From Oscillospiraceae bacterium (GTDB lineage Bacteria > Bacillota > Clostridia > Oscillospirales > Ruminococcaceae), in contig JAFQND010000284.1 in NCBI GenBank assembly GCA_017396055.1, forward strand, positions 1 through 6,507: a stretch of 6,507 bases of DNA, read 5' to 3'. Positions 1 to 6,507 of this stretch are shown piece after piece; positions within the stretch are counted from its first letter, which is position 1, and each line of letters begins with the position of its first letter. Under the pieces are notes generated by a model that did no database searches, was not told the origin of the DNA, and was given only the letters and a program-made list of their open reading frames with translations. A program made the position numbers and the translations under genes.

Positions 1-2277
1 GCCCAGCATTTCGGTGTAGGCATCGTAGGAGATGTCGATAATGTTGGTGAAATAATGGTTGGAGCCGGTAACGTCGCCCGACCATTCGATCAGATAGCAG
101 TCCTTTTCGTCGGCGCCGACAGGCAGCTCGCAGACTTTGACCGAAGAATCGGCGGGGAGCAGAGCTCTGCCGCGGATAACCACTGCACTGTCCGACAGGC
201 GGGTAACGGTATAGTCCACAGCAGCATCCTGCATGGTGTCATTGACACCGTAAATACCCGAAACGCCGTTTTCCGGTTCGTCGCACATGAGACAGACCGG
301 CTGTTGGGACCGTTTGATATAGTGATAGGCCAGCTTTTTCACACCGTAATGGTCGACGACCGCGTCGGAGATCTGGGGCCAGCCATCGATCAGGTTCCAC
401 CAGAGGATACCGGTGCGGCGCCATTTGCTGAGACGGAAACGTTCGATGAAATATTTCTTTGCCTCAGCCTGGGAGATCTGGCTCATGCGGGCATAGGTAT
501 CGAGATCGTCCGGCAGTGCGCCGAAGAGGGTCACCACCTGATCGTTCATCAGCTTGATCCGGTAAGCATAGGGGGATGCGGCAGCGTCCAGCTCCATCGA
601 GGCGGCATGGACGAGCCAGGCTTCGTCGGGAGTGCCGTCAGGCTTCATGTTGCCGCCGTTCCAGAGATGATCTTCGGGAATGAATTTTTTCAGCGATTCG
701 GGCGAGGGACAGCCGTGATAGCCGGTCTCAGAGGCAAAGTGACAGACCGAACCCTTATAGAAATCGCCCTTGAAATAGTCGCGGGGACCCCAGAGGTGGT
801 CTTCCGAAGGTTTGCCGCCGGTGCGGAAGGCTTCTTCGTCCATATAGGGAGAGCTGGGCAGGTAAGGCCTCGAGAAATCATGCTGTCTCAGCACGTCGGG
901 CAGTACCTTGCGGGTCAGGACATTCTGGTTGGGGTCCACATAGGGGCGTGAGCCGAGCCCGCAGCTGTCACATTCGTTGTCTCCGGACCAGAGGGTCAGG
1001 GAAACATGCTGACGAAGACGTTTGACCACCGATTCTGCTTCGGTGGCAAGCTTTTTCCGGAAATCTTCGTCCTGGGGGTAATAGCCGCAGGCCATCGAGA
1101 AGTCCTGCCAGATCATGATGCCGTGTTCGTCGCAGAAATCGTAGAATTCATCGTTTTCATAGGCATTGCCGCCCCAGCAGCGGACCATGTTGCAGCCGAT
1201 GTCGTCCAGAAGGGCAAGCGCCCGGGGCAGATAGTCGATATGACGGGAGGGGAAAGCATCGAGGGGCACCCAGTTTGTGCCGAGGCAGAAGATCTTTCTG
1301 CCGTTGATGCGGAAGACGAACTCGCCGTTTCCGTCTTTGTCGGTGCAGGAGGTGCGCTCCAGCTCGGCGGTGCGGACACCAAAGCGGAACTTCTTCTCGT
1401 CACAGAGAACGTCGTTTTTATACAGCCGGACACTGACGTCATAAAGATTCTGCTCGCCGGAGCCGCGGGGCCACCAGAGTTTCGGTGAGGGAAGGGTAAA
1501 GTTGCGATGAATGTTGACAGTAAAAGGTTTTACTTCTCTGCGGAAGGAAGAATCGCCGCAGCTGCCTTCGATAACAACGCGATAATCGGTGAGAAGATCC
1601 TCGTCGGCGGTGAAGCGGACATAGCTTTCGATGACAGCACTGCCGTCAGGTTTCAGGACAGGGGAATAGAGGAATGCCTCTTCCAGACGGTCGGGAGCCT
1701 TCTTAATAAGCTTCACCGGTTTCCACAGACCGCCGGAAACGATGCGGGGCATGATGTCCCATCCGAACATCGAACCGGGTTTGCGCACAGTGAAAGCATC
1801 GTCGGTATAGGGCTGATGCAGGCCGGCGGCGGTGCCGGGGAGTTCTCTTGCCATGATGGCGGTGGGATAGATATGGACGATCAGCTCGTTGCCGGTCTCA
1901 CGAAGACCTTCTGCCGGGATCTCGTGGGGGATCAGCATGTTCTCGGTGTGACCGATCATTTTTCCGTTGAGAATGATGTCGGCGAAGGTGTCGATGCCGC
2001 CGAAATACAGCACATCTCCGCCCTCGGGGGCGTCAAAAACGGTATAATACCAGAGATGGCGGTTTTCCAGCTTCTGCAGCTCGAGGGTGTTCACGCCGAA
2101 ATAGGGGTCGTCGATGAGCCCTGCCTTAAAAAGGTCCAGCTCAAAATTGCCGGGCACCGAAGCAGGCACGGAGGGATAGCCGCAGTTTTCAAGCTCGGCG
2201 ACGGTCAGGGGTTCAAAGCCGCTCTGACGGATTTCTTTATGGGGAGCAAGGGTCAGTGTCCAGTTGGTGATAGTCAC
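1..2277 (-). CDS. Glycoside hydrolase family 2, beta-mannosidase-like, 3' end cut by window edge
   Basis: This is an exo-acting retaining glycosidase, probably removing terminal beta-D-mannose from short oligosaccharides. The frame is open for 759 codons and runs off the left edge. Domains in order: a jelly-roll sugar-binding domain (about residues 35-195, with LNGKMIG near 103-109), an Ig-like beta-sandwich (about 196-305), a TIM barrel (about 315-655, with RCWGGNAYE at 367-375), then the start of a C-terminal sandwich. The likely acid/base is E435 in WSGDNE (430-435) and the likely nucleophile is E517 in ASETGYHG (515-522). WWNLIDGWP (626-634) matches the end of the barrel in beta-mannosidases. 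There is no signal peptide, so it should act in the cytoplasm on imported sugars. The start is GTG at 2277-2275, 7 bases after a perfect AGGAGG; there is no ATG with a comparable site. It is the last visible gene of the kinase-isomerase-hydrolase operon. The GH2 assignment is firm; the substrate is not, and other GH2 activities such as exo-beta-glucosaminidase remain possible. Confidence 0.9.
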   Translation of the reverse strand, partial: MTITNWTLTLAPHKEIRQSGFEPLTVAELENCGYPSVPASVPGNFELDLFKAGLIDDPYFGVNTLELQKLENRHLWYYTVFDAPEGGDVLYFGGIDTFADIILNGKMIGHTENMLIPHEIPAEGLRETGNELIVHIYPTAIMARELPGTAAGLHQPYTDDAFTVRKPGSMFGWDIMPRIVSGGLWKPVKLIKKAPDRLEEAFLYSPVLKPDGSAVIESYVRFTADEDLLTDYRVVIEGSCGDSSFRREVKPFTVNIHRNFTLPSPKLWWPRGSGEQNLYDVSVRLYKNDVLCDEKKFRFGVRTAELERTSCTDKDGNGEFVFRINGRKIFCLGTNWVPLDAFPSRHIDYLPRALALLDDIGCNMVRCWGGNAYENDEFYDFCDEHGIMIWQDFSMACGYYPQDEDFRKKLATEAESVVKRLRQHVSLTLWSGDNECDSCGLGSRPYVDPNQNVLTRKVLPDVLRQHDFSRPYLPSSPYMDEEAFRTGGKPSEDHLWGPRDYFKGDFYKGSVCHFASETGYHGCPSPESLKKFIPEDHLWNGGNMKPDGTPDEAWLVHAASMELDAAASPYAYRIKLMNDQVVTLFGALPDDLDTYARMSQISQAEAKKYFIERFRLSKWRRTGILWWNLIDGWPQISDAVVDHYGVKKLAYHYIKRSQQPVCLMCDEPENGVSGIYGVNDTMQDAAVDYTVTRLSDSAVVIRGRALLPADSSVKVCELPVGADEKDCYLIEWSGDVTGSNHYFTNIIDISYDAYTEMLG

Positions 2278-2284
2278 AAAAATA

Positions 2285-2290
2285 CCTCCT
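2285..2290 (-). promoter_or_regulatory. Ribosome binding site of the GH2 gene
   Basis: The minus strand reads AGGAGG, followed by TATTTTT and the GTG start. The site overlaps the TGA stop of the SIS gene by one base. This strong site fixes the GTG as the start and suggests that ribosomes finishing the isomerase can reinitiate on the hydrolase. Confidence 0.85.
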
Positions 2291-2913
2291 CATTCGCCGA
2301 AGAGAATGTCTTCCATGGCGGCACAGAGATGATGGTAAACGGGCAGGTGCAGTTCCTGGATCTTGAAAGTTTCGGTCTCGGGCACGCGGACGGTGCAGTC
2401 GCACAGACCGCTCAGTTTCGATTCTTTTTCACCGGTAAGGGCAAGGGTGCGGATACCGAGTGCTTTGGCTGTGAGTGCGGCAGCCACGACATTTTTCGAG
2501 TTGCCGGAGGTGGAGATGCCGATGAGCAGGTCGCCGGGGCGGCCGCAGGCATAGACAAGCTGTGCGTAGACCAGTTCGGGGTCGACGTCGTTGGCATAGG
2601 CACTGAGCACCTCCGCCTGGGAGGGGAGGGAGATGGCCGGGATACCGCGCTGGAGCTTTTTGGCGATCGCTTCGCCGTCGGGGAATTCTGCAAACGCAGT
2701 GCGGGTCTCTTCCGGTACGGGACGGGAGAGGAGGAAACCTTTCATCAGCTCTCCGGCGATGTGTCCGCAGTCGGCACAGCTGCCGCCGTTGCCGCAAAGA
2801 AGGATCTTTCCGCCGGCACGATAGGTCTCGAGCATCAGCGAGAGGGCAGTGTCGATATCCGCTTCGCAGGCTTTCAGAGCGGGATAGCGCTCATAAAGTT
2901 CGTTTTTGTACAT
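2290..2913 (-). CDS. SIS-domain phosphosugar isomerase, GmhA-like
   Basis: This 207-residue cytoplasmic protein is a single SIS domain close to D-sedoheptulose 7-phosphate isomerase (GmhA), which interconverts a ketose phosphate and a manno-configured aldose phosphate. The phosphate-binding GNGGS loop is at 41-45 and the second SIS signature, STSGNSKN, at 134-141. The GmhA metal and catalytic ligands (His, Glu, Gln, His; H61, E65, Q172, H180 in the characterised enzyme, from memory) have spacing-matched counterparts H51, E55, Q186 and H194, so it looks active. Length is normal for the family (about 190-210). The ATG start follows AAGGAG by 6 bases, and that site overlaps the stop of the ROK kinase gene; only 10 bases separate the two genes. 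No other heptose-pathway gene is visible. Its position between a sugar kinase and a glycosidase suggests it isomerises the kinase product, for example mannose 6-phosphate to fructose 6-phosphate. The family is certain; the substrate is inferred. Confidence 0.9.
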   Translation of the reverse strand: MYKNELYERYPALKACEADIDTALSLMLETYRAGGKILLCGNGGSCADCGHIAGELMKGFLLSRPVPEETRTAFAEFPDGEAIAKKLQRGIPAISLPSQAEVLSAYANDVDPELVYAQLVYACGRPGDLLIGISTSGNSKNVVAAALTAKALGIRTLALTGEKESKLSGLCDCTVRVPETETFKIQELHLPVYHHLCAAMEDILFGE

Positions 2914-2919
2914 TGCTTT

Positions 2920-2925
2920 CTCCTT
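2920..2925 (-). promoter_or_regulatory. Ribosome binding site of the SIS isomerase gene
   Basis: The minus strand reads AAGGAG, six bases before the ATG. Its first two bases belong to the TAA stop of the ROK kinase gene. This fixes the start and points to translational coupling within the operon. Confidence 0.8.
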
Positions 2926-3865
2926 ATTCCATCGCAGCAGCTACGGCTGCATAGTCGCCGATCTGGTCGCCAAGGGCGGCGGGGACGATCCGGCAGGCAT
3001 CGGCGGAGAAGAAGAGTGCTTCCCGTTTGATGACCTTTTCCATGGCTTCCCGCATCAGCTCGCCCGAGCGGGCATAGACGCTGCCGATGACGATAACTTC
3101 GGGGTTGAGCATATCAATGATGATCGAGATACCCTGGCCCAGTTTTTCACCGACGATACGCCAGACTTCCAGTGCGGTTTCGTCGCCGGCATTGGCATAT
3201 TCTGCCAGCATTTTTGCCGTAATGGAGGGCAGGTCACCAAGCGTGGGGCAGAAAGCAGTGGGATGACCCTGCTGGATCTTTTCTCTTGCCAGCATCTGAC
3301 CGACCAGAGCGATGCCGCCGCCGCTGCAGAAACCTTCAAAAGAACCGGATTTTCCATAGCCGGAGGGACCGTATTCCGCAAGGCGGATGTGGCCGACTTC
3401 GCCGGCATTTCCGTCGGTGCCGGCATAGAGCTGACCGTTCAGGATAAGACCCGCACCCATACCGGTGCCGCAGGTAAGAAAGACCATGTTGGTGGTGCCC
3501 TGACCGGCGCCGAATCTCCATTCGGCCAGCGCGCAGGCATTGGCATCGTTGCGCAGCTTTGTCGGAACGCCGAAGCGCTCTTCCATCATTTTCACGATGG
3601 GTACTTCATCCCATCCGGGCAGGTTCGGGGGCGAGAGGATCATACCGGTGCGCTCATTAAGGGGGCCGCCGCAGCTGATGCCGATGCCTTCACAGGAACC
3701 GTATTTTGCGATCAGTTTTTCGATGCCCTCATAGAATTTTTCCAGTGCTTCCGAAAGACTGCCGGTGGGGAAGGCGATGCGTTCCATCATTCTGCAGCCT
3801 TCACCTTCTTTTTCCGCTGCGATCAGGGCACATTTGGTGCCGCCCACGTCAATGCCGATATACAT
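2924..3865 (-). CDS. ROK-family sugar kinase (glucokinase/mannokinase-like)
   Basis: This 313-residue cytoplasmic kinase should transfer phosphate from ATP to the 6-hydroxyl of a hexose or N-acetylhexosamine. The N-terminal ATP phosphate-binding motif DVGGT is at 6-10, the catalytic aspartate is D107 in RNDANA (105-110), and the second phosphate loop TCGTGMG is at 131-137. The sugar-contacting E156, H159 and E177 are present. The zinc-binding motif of most ROK proteins (CxCGxxGCxE) is altered: the three cysteines align with S168, Y170 and S175. There is no N-terminal helix-turn-helix, so it is a kinase rather than a ROK repressor. Length is typical. It is the first gene of the operon, with its own promoter and a GGAG ribosome site 11 bases before the ATG. 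It probably phosphorylates the sugar released by the GH2 enzyme; glucose, mannose or N-acetylmannosamine cannot be told apart from sequence alone. Confidence 0.92.
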   Translation of the reverse strand: MYIGIDVGGTKCALIAAEKEGEGCRMMERIAFPTGSLSEALEKFYEGIEKLIAKYGSCEGIGISCGGPLNERTGMILSPPNLPGWDEVPIVKMMEERFGVPTKLRNDANACALAEWRFGAGQGTTNMVFLTCGTGMGAGLILNGQLYAGTDGNAGEVGHIRLAEYGPSGYGKSGSFEGFCSGGGIALVGQMLAREKIQQGHPTAFCPTLGDLPSITAKMLAEYANAGDETALEVWRIVGEKLGQGISIIIDMLNPEVIVIGSVYARSGELMREAMEKVIKREALFFSADACRIVPAALGDQIGDYAAVAAAME

Positions 3866-3902
3866 AAAAAGCCACGCTCCGTTTCGTTTTGTTCTTGGTT
3901 TG

Positions 3903-3931
3903 ATTTTATCATGGAGAGCGAAGAAAGTAAA
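3903..3931 (-). promoter_or_regulatory. Sigma-A-type promoter of the ROK-SIS-GH2 operon
   Basis: On the minus strand the -35 box TTTACT (3931-3926, 4 of 6 consensus bases) is followed by a 17-base spacer and the -10 box TAAAAT (3908-3903, 5 of 6). The -10 is preceded by TGA, an extended -10 element. Transcription would start near 3896, leaving a leader of about 30 bases before the kinase ATG. The leader is too short for a riboswitch. The elements are seen directly; activity is inferred. Confidence 0.65.
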
Positions 3932-3960
3932 GCAAAACCGCCTGTCTTTGGGACAGGCGG
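3928..3960 (-). terminator. Rho-independent terminator after murC
   Basis: A perfect 9-base-pair GC-rich stem (arms 3952-3960 and 3938-3946, CCGCCTGTC pairing with GACAGGCGG) encloses a 5-base loop. On the minus strand it is followed by TTTTGCTTT. It begins 7 bases after the murC stop codon, so it should end the recG-murC transcript and separate it from the sugar operon. Confidence 0.85.
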
Positions 3961-3967
3961 CAGAAAA

Positions 3968-5341
3968 TTATTTCTCAAAGCGTTTGTGCAGCTTTTCGAT
4001 GATCATGCGGGCACATTTGTTGACGTCGCCGCAGCCGAGCGTCAGGATCAGGTCGCCTTCTTCGGCATTTGCTGCAACATAGTCCGAAATTTCGGGGAAA
4101 GCGGGGTACCAGACACAGCCGGGGATCTTTTCGGCAAGCTGAGAGGTATAGACACCGATGGTGTTTTTCTCGCGGGAACCCATGACCTCCGACAGGACAA
4201 CTTTATCGGCAAGTTGCAGGACTCTTGCGAAATCGTCCATCAGCATATGGGTGCGGGAGTAGGTAAAGGGCTGGTGAACTGCCCAGATCCGCTTGAAGGG
4301 GAGAGTTTTGGCGGCTTTCAGCACAGCCTCCACCTCGGTGGGATGGTGGGCATAGTCATCGGCGACGGTGATGCCGAATTCACGGCTGAGGACCTCAAAC
4401 CGTCTGCCGGTGCCGTGGAAATTGTCGATGCCCCGGACGCAGTCTTCGGGAGTCGCTTCGGCCTGCATGGCGGTGACGCAGGCTGCCACGGCATTGAGTA
4501 CATTATGATCGCCGGGAACGTGCATGGTCAGGGTGCAGAGCTTTTCGCCGCCCTTTTTCATCAGATCAAAGACGGTCTCGACACCGCCGGGATGGCGGAT
4601 ATTGGCGGCATAAAAGTCGTTCTGCTCGCCATAGCCGAAGGTGAGGGTGGGCTTGTCGATGCCCGCCATGGTTTTGACGGTATTTTCGTCATCGCCGTTA
4701 TAGATGACCATGCGGGAAGCCTTTTCGGCAAATTTCCGGAAGGAGGCCATCAGATTTTCCATGGTCTTGAAATAGTCCAGATGGTCGGCGTCGATATTCA
4801 GGATGACAGCGACGTCAGGATAGAGTTTTAAGAAAGTGTCGACGAATTCACAGGATTCGCAGACCATGCGGTCGGACTTGCCTGCTCTGCCGGAGCCGCC
4901 GATGGCAGCAAGTTTTCCGCCGATGACACAGGTGGGGTCGAGATCTGCGTCGAAGAGGATCTGGGTCAGCATGGAGGTGGTAGTGGTTTTGCCGTGGGTT
5001 CCGCTGACGCAGAGAGCATTTTCATAGCGCGCAGTGATCTCGCCGAGGATGATGCTGCGCTCAACGGTGGGGATACCGCTTTCTCTTGCGGCGATCAGTT
5101 CGGGGTTATCAGCCATGATGGCAGCGGTATAGATGATCAGGTCGGCGCCCTCGATATTTTCGGCTTTCTGTCCGAGAGTGACGGGGATACCCATCTCGCG
5201 GACTTTCTGAAGGGTGTCGGTCTCATTGTTGTCAGAGCCGGTGATATAATATCCTTCACCGTGGAGGATCTGAGCCATGGGATACATGCCCGAGCCGCCG
5301 ATGCCGATGAAATGCAGGTGTTTTTTGTTTTCGAGATACAT
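3968..5341 (-). CDS. murC: UDP-N-acetylmuramate--L-alanine ligase
   Basis: MurC is the ATP-dependent cytoplasmic ligase that adds L-alanine to UDP-N-acetylmuramate, the first amino acid of the peptidoglycan stem peptide. With the start chosen here the protein has 457 residues, normal for the family. The N-terminal UDP-binding domain opens with FIGIGGSGM (11-19). The central ATPase domain has the P-loop GTHGKTTT (114-121), the ESCEF segment near 162-166 and the DADHLDY segment (185-191). The C-terminal domain has GTGRRFE near 310-316, the strongly MurC-like DDYAHHP (328-334) and HQPFTYSRT (356-364). An upstream in-frame ATG at 5359 would add six residues but has no ribosome site, whereas the ATG at 5341 has AAAGG ten bases upstream and fits clostridial N termini better. 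murC follows recG with no terminator between and is followed by one. No defects are seen. Confidence 0.96.
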   Translation of the reverse strand: MYLENKKHLHFIGIGGSGMYPMAQILHGEGYYITGSDNNETDTLQKVREMGIPVTLGQKAENIEGADLIIYTAAIMADNPELIAARESGIPTVERSIILGEITARYENALCVSGTHGKTTTTSMLTQILFDADLDPTCVIGGKLAAIGGSGRAGKSDRMVCESCEFVDTFLKLYPDVAVILNIDADHLDYFKTMENLMASFRKFAEKASRMVIYNGDDENTVKTMAGIDKPTLTFGYGEQNDFYAANIRHPGGVETVFDLMKKGGEKLCTLTMHVPGDHNVLNAVAACVTAMQAEATPEDCVRGIDNFHGTGRRFEVLSREFGITVADDYAHHPTEVEAVLKAAKTLPFKRIWAVHQPFTYSRTHMLMDDFARVLQLADKVVLSEVMGSREKNTIGVYTSQLAEKIPGCVWYPAFPEISDYVAANAEEGDLILTLGCGDVNKCARMIIEKLHKRFEK

Positions 5342-5384
5342 ATGTTCAAGACCTTTCATAGTGGTTTGTTTCGATTCTGACAGA

Positions 5385-6507
5385 TCAGTTCATCGTTCCT
5401 TCCCGGTCGGCAAAAAGACTGTGGATCCGTTCTCCGAAGAGAAGGTGTTCGGGCCATGACAGATCGGGGTCTTCGGTGAGAAGAGCTCTGGCATCGGCCT
5501 GTGCTTCAGCAAAGAGACCGGTATCCTCCAGAAGATCACCCATGGCGAGGGAGGGAACACCGCTCTGACGGTGACCGAAGAAATCGCCTGCCCCGCGGAG
5601 CTTTAAGTCTTCTTTGGCAATGATAAAGCCGTCACAGGTCTGTTTCATGACGCTGAGCCGCTTTTTGTTGTCCTCGCCTTCGTTGTCGGAAACAAGGATA
5701 CAGGTGGATTTTTTGCTGCCGCGGCCGACTCTTCCTCTCAGCTGATGCAGCTGGGAAAGACCGAAACGTTCAGCATTTTCGATCATCATAATGGTGGCAT
5801 TGGGAACGTCAACACCTACCTCCACAACGGTGGTGGCAACCAGAAGCGATATTTTTCCCGAGGCAAAATCGGCCATGACGGCGTCTTTGTCGGCAGGCTT
5901 CATCCGGCCGTGGAGCAGCCCCACTTCATAGGGAACCATGACTTTCTGGAGTGCTGCGGCATATCGTTCGGCAGCCATCAGATCGGAGTCGCTTTCCTCG
6001 ATCAGGGGACAGACCACATAGCCCTGTTCGCCGCGCTCAAGATGCTCCCGGATATAGCCGAGGGCGCGCTTTCGTTTGTCGGAATGAACGGCAAAGGTGT
6101 CGATAGGCTGTCTTCCCTTGGGCAGTTCATCAATGATCGAGAGATCCAGATCGCCGTAAGCGATCAGCGCAAGGGTGCGGGGAATGGGGGTGGCGGACAT
6201 GACCAGCACGTGGGGAGCGCTGCCTTTCTGACCCAGTTTCTGGCGCTGGGCAACGCCGAAGCGGTGCTGTTCGTCGGTGATGACAAGACCGAGATTTTTG
6301 AAAACGGTGGCATCCTGCACAAGGGCATGGGTGCCGGCGACAAGATCCACTTCACCGGCAGCGATCTTTGCGCGGAGTTCGTTTTTCTGTTTCTGTGTGA
6401 GAGAACCGGTCAGCAGTGCGATGCGCAGTCCGAGCGGTTCCAGGAATTTCCGCAGGGTCACTTCGTGCTGTGCGGCAAGTATCTCGGTGGGCGCCATCAG
6501 AGCAGAC
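5385..6507 (-). CDS. recG: ATP-dependent DNA helicase RecG, C-terminal part, 5' end outside window
   Basis: RecG is a superfamily 2 double-stranded DNA translocase that regresses stalled forks and branch-migrates Holliday junctions. The last 373 codons are visible, a little over half of a typical protein of about 680 residues. Counting from the first visible residue, motif Ia (MAPTEIL) is at 4-10, GTHAL at 58-62, the Walker B DEQH box at 78-81, motif III SATPIPRTL at 104-112, motif V TTVVEVGVDVP at 225-235 and motif VI QLRGRVGRG at 255-263. The RecG C-terminal signature LKLRGAGDFFGHRQSG follows at 301-316. The N-terminal wedge domain and Walker A lie beyond the right edge. The ATG at 6497 is internal, because the frame stays open upstream and the family needs that sequence. 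The gene ends 43 bases before the chosen murC start, so the two are probably co-transcribed. Confidence 0.96.
   Translation of the reverse strand, partial: SALMAPTEILAAQHEVTLRKFLEPLGLRIALLTGSLTQKQKNELRAKIAAGEVDLVAGTHALVQDATVFKNLGLVITDEQHRFGVAQRQKLGQKGSAPHVLVMSATPIPRTLALIAYGDLDLSIIDELPKGRQPIDTFAVHSDKRKRALGYIREHLERGEQGYVVCPLIEESDSDLMAAERYAAALQKVMVPYEVGLLHGRMKPADKDAVMADFASGKISLLVATTVVEVGVDVPNATIMMIENAERFGLSQLHQLRGRVGRGSKKSTCILVSDNEGEDNKKRLSVMKQTCDGFIIAKEDLKLRGAGDFFGHRQSGVPSLAMGDLLEDTGLFAEAQADARALLTEDPDLSWPEHLLFGERIHSLFADREGTMN

Noticed and set aside
2412..2797. Minus-strand open frames nested in other phases inside the isomerase gene.
   Set aside because: They are out-of-frame shadows, rich in Ser/Pro/Arg, with no motifs, and overlap a complete SIS-domain gene.
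1507..3030. A 507-codon plus-strand open frame opposite the GH2 gene, the isomerase and the kinase end.
   Set aside because: It is antisense to three genes with clear catalytic motifs and has no recognisable domain; its end is arginine-rich low-complexity sequence. The same applies to the shorter plus-strand frames at 55-951, 1006-1488 and 4994-5380.
3866..3902. A possible operator or catabolite (cre) site in the leader of the kinase gene.
   Set aside because: The AAAACGAAACGG segment only loosely resembles a cre box and I found no convincing inverted repeat, so I do not call a site.
2906..4831. A 641-codon open frame on the plus strand opposite the kinase, terminator and murC.
   Set aside because: It runs antisense across two well-supported genes and the non-coding terminator/promoter region, and its translation matches no family I recognise. 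It is best explained by codon composition of the true genes suppressing stops on the other strand.
5357..5359. The upstream ATG at 5359 as the murC start.
   Set aside because: No ribosome site precedes it, while the ATG at 5341 has AAAGG upstream and gives a family-typical N terminus. It remains possible.
5342..5384. A possible terminator hairpin between recG and murC.
   Set aside because: Only a 4-base-pair CTGA/TCAG stem without a T-tract is present, so transcription probably reads through.
6495..6497. The ATG at 6497 as the start of recG.
   Set aside because: It lies inside helicase motif Ia; the reading frame continues upstream to the edge, and Walker A and the wedge domain must lie beyond it.

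Overview
The window is a stretch of bacterial chromosome with every recognisable gene on the minus strand, so transcription runs from high to low coordinates. The organism is most likely an anaerobic, gut-type member of the Firmicutes (Clostridia, Oscillospirales/Ruminococcaceae-like). This is inferred from the style of the MurC and ROK proteins, the strong AGGAGG-type ribosome sites and the moderately GC-rich coding sequence. No marker gene such as rRNA is present, so the assignment is tentative.

Layout in transcription order. (1) 6507-5385: the C-terminal half of recG, the replication-fork remodelling DNA helicase, cut by the right edge. (2) 5341-3968: murC, UDP-N-acetylmuramate--L-alanine ligase, starting only a few dozen bases after recG with no terminator between them. 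(3) 3960-3928: a clear rho-independent terminator just after murC. (4) 3931-3903: a sigma-A-type promoter whose -35 box lies in the T-rich tail of that terminator. (5) 3865-2924: a ROK-family sugar kinase. (6) 2913-2290: a SIS-domain phosphosugar isomerase of the GmhA type. (7) 2277-1: a glycoside hydrolase family 2 enzyme of the beta-mannosidase type, cut by the left edge after 759 codons.

The window therefore holds a housekeeping pair (recG-murC: DNA repair and peptidoglycan precursor synthesis) and a separate three-gene sugar operon. The operon genes are 10 and 12 bases apart, and each downstream ribosome site overlaps the preceding stop codon. A simple reading is a cytoplasmic salvage route: the hydrolase frees a terminal beta-linked sugar (mannose is the best guess), the ROK kinase phosphorylates it at O6, and the SIS protein isomerises the aldose phosphate to the ketose phosphate for glycolysis. 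GmhA enzymes naturally act on a manno-configured heptose 7-phosphate, which makes mannose 6-phosphate a plausible substrate. This is inference; no transporter or regulator is visible to confirm the substrate.

The only non-coding stretch of note is the roughly 100 bases between murC and the kinase. I saw no RNA genes, insertion sequences, CRISPR arrays, attachment sites or long repeats. The long open frames on the plus strand look like compositional shadows of the minus-strand genes.
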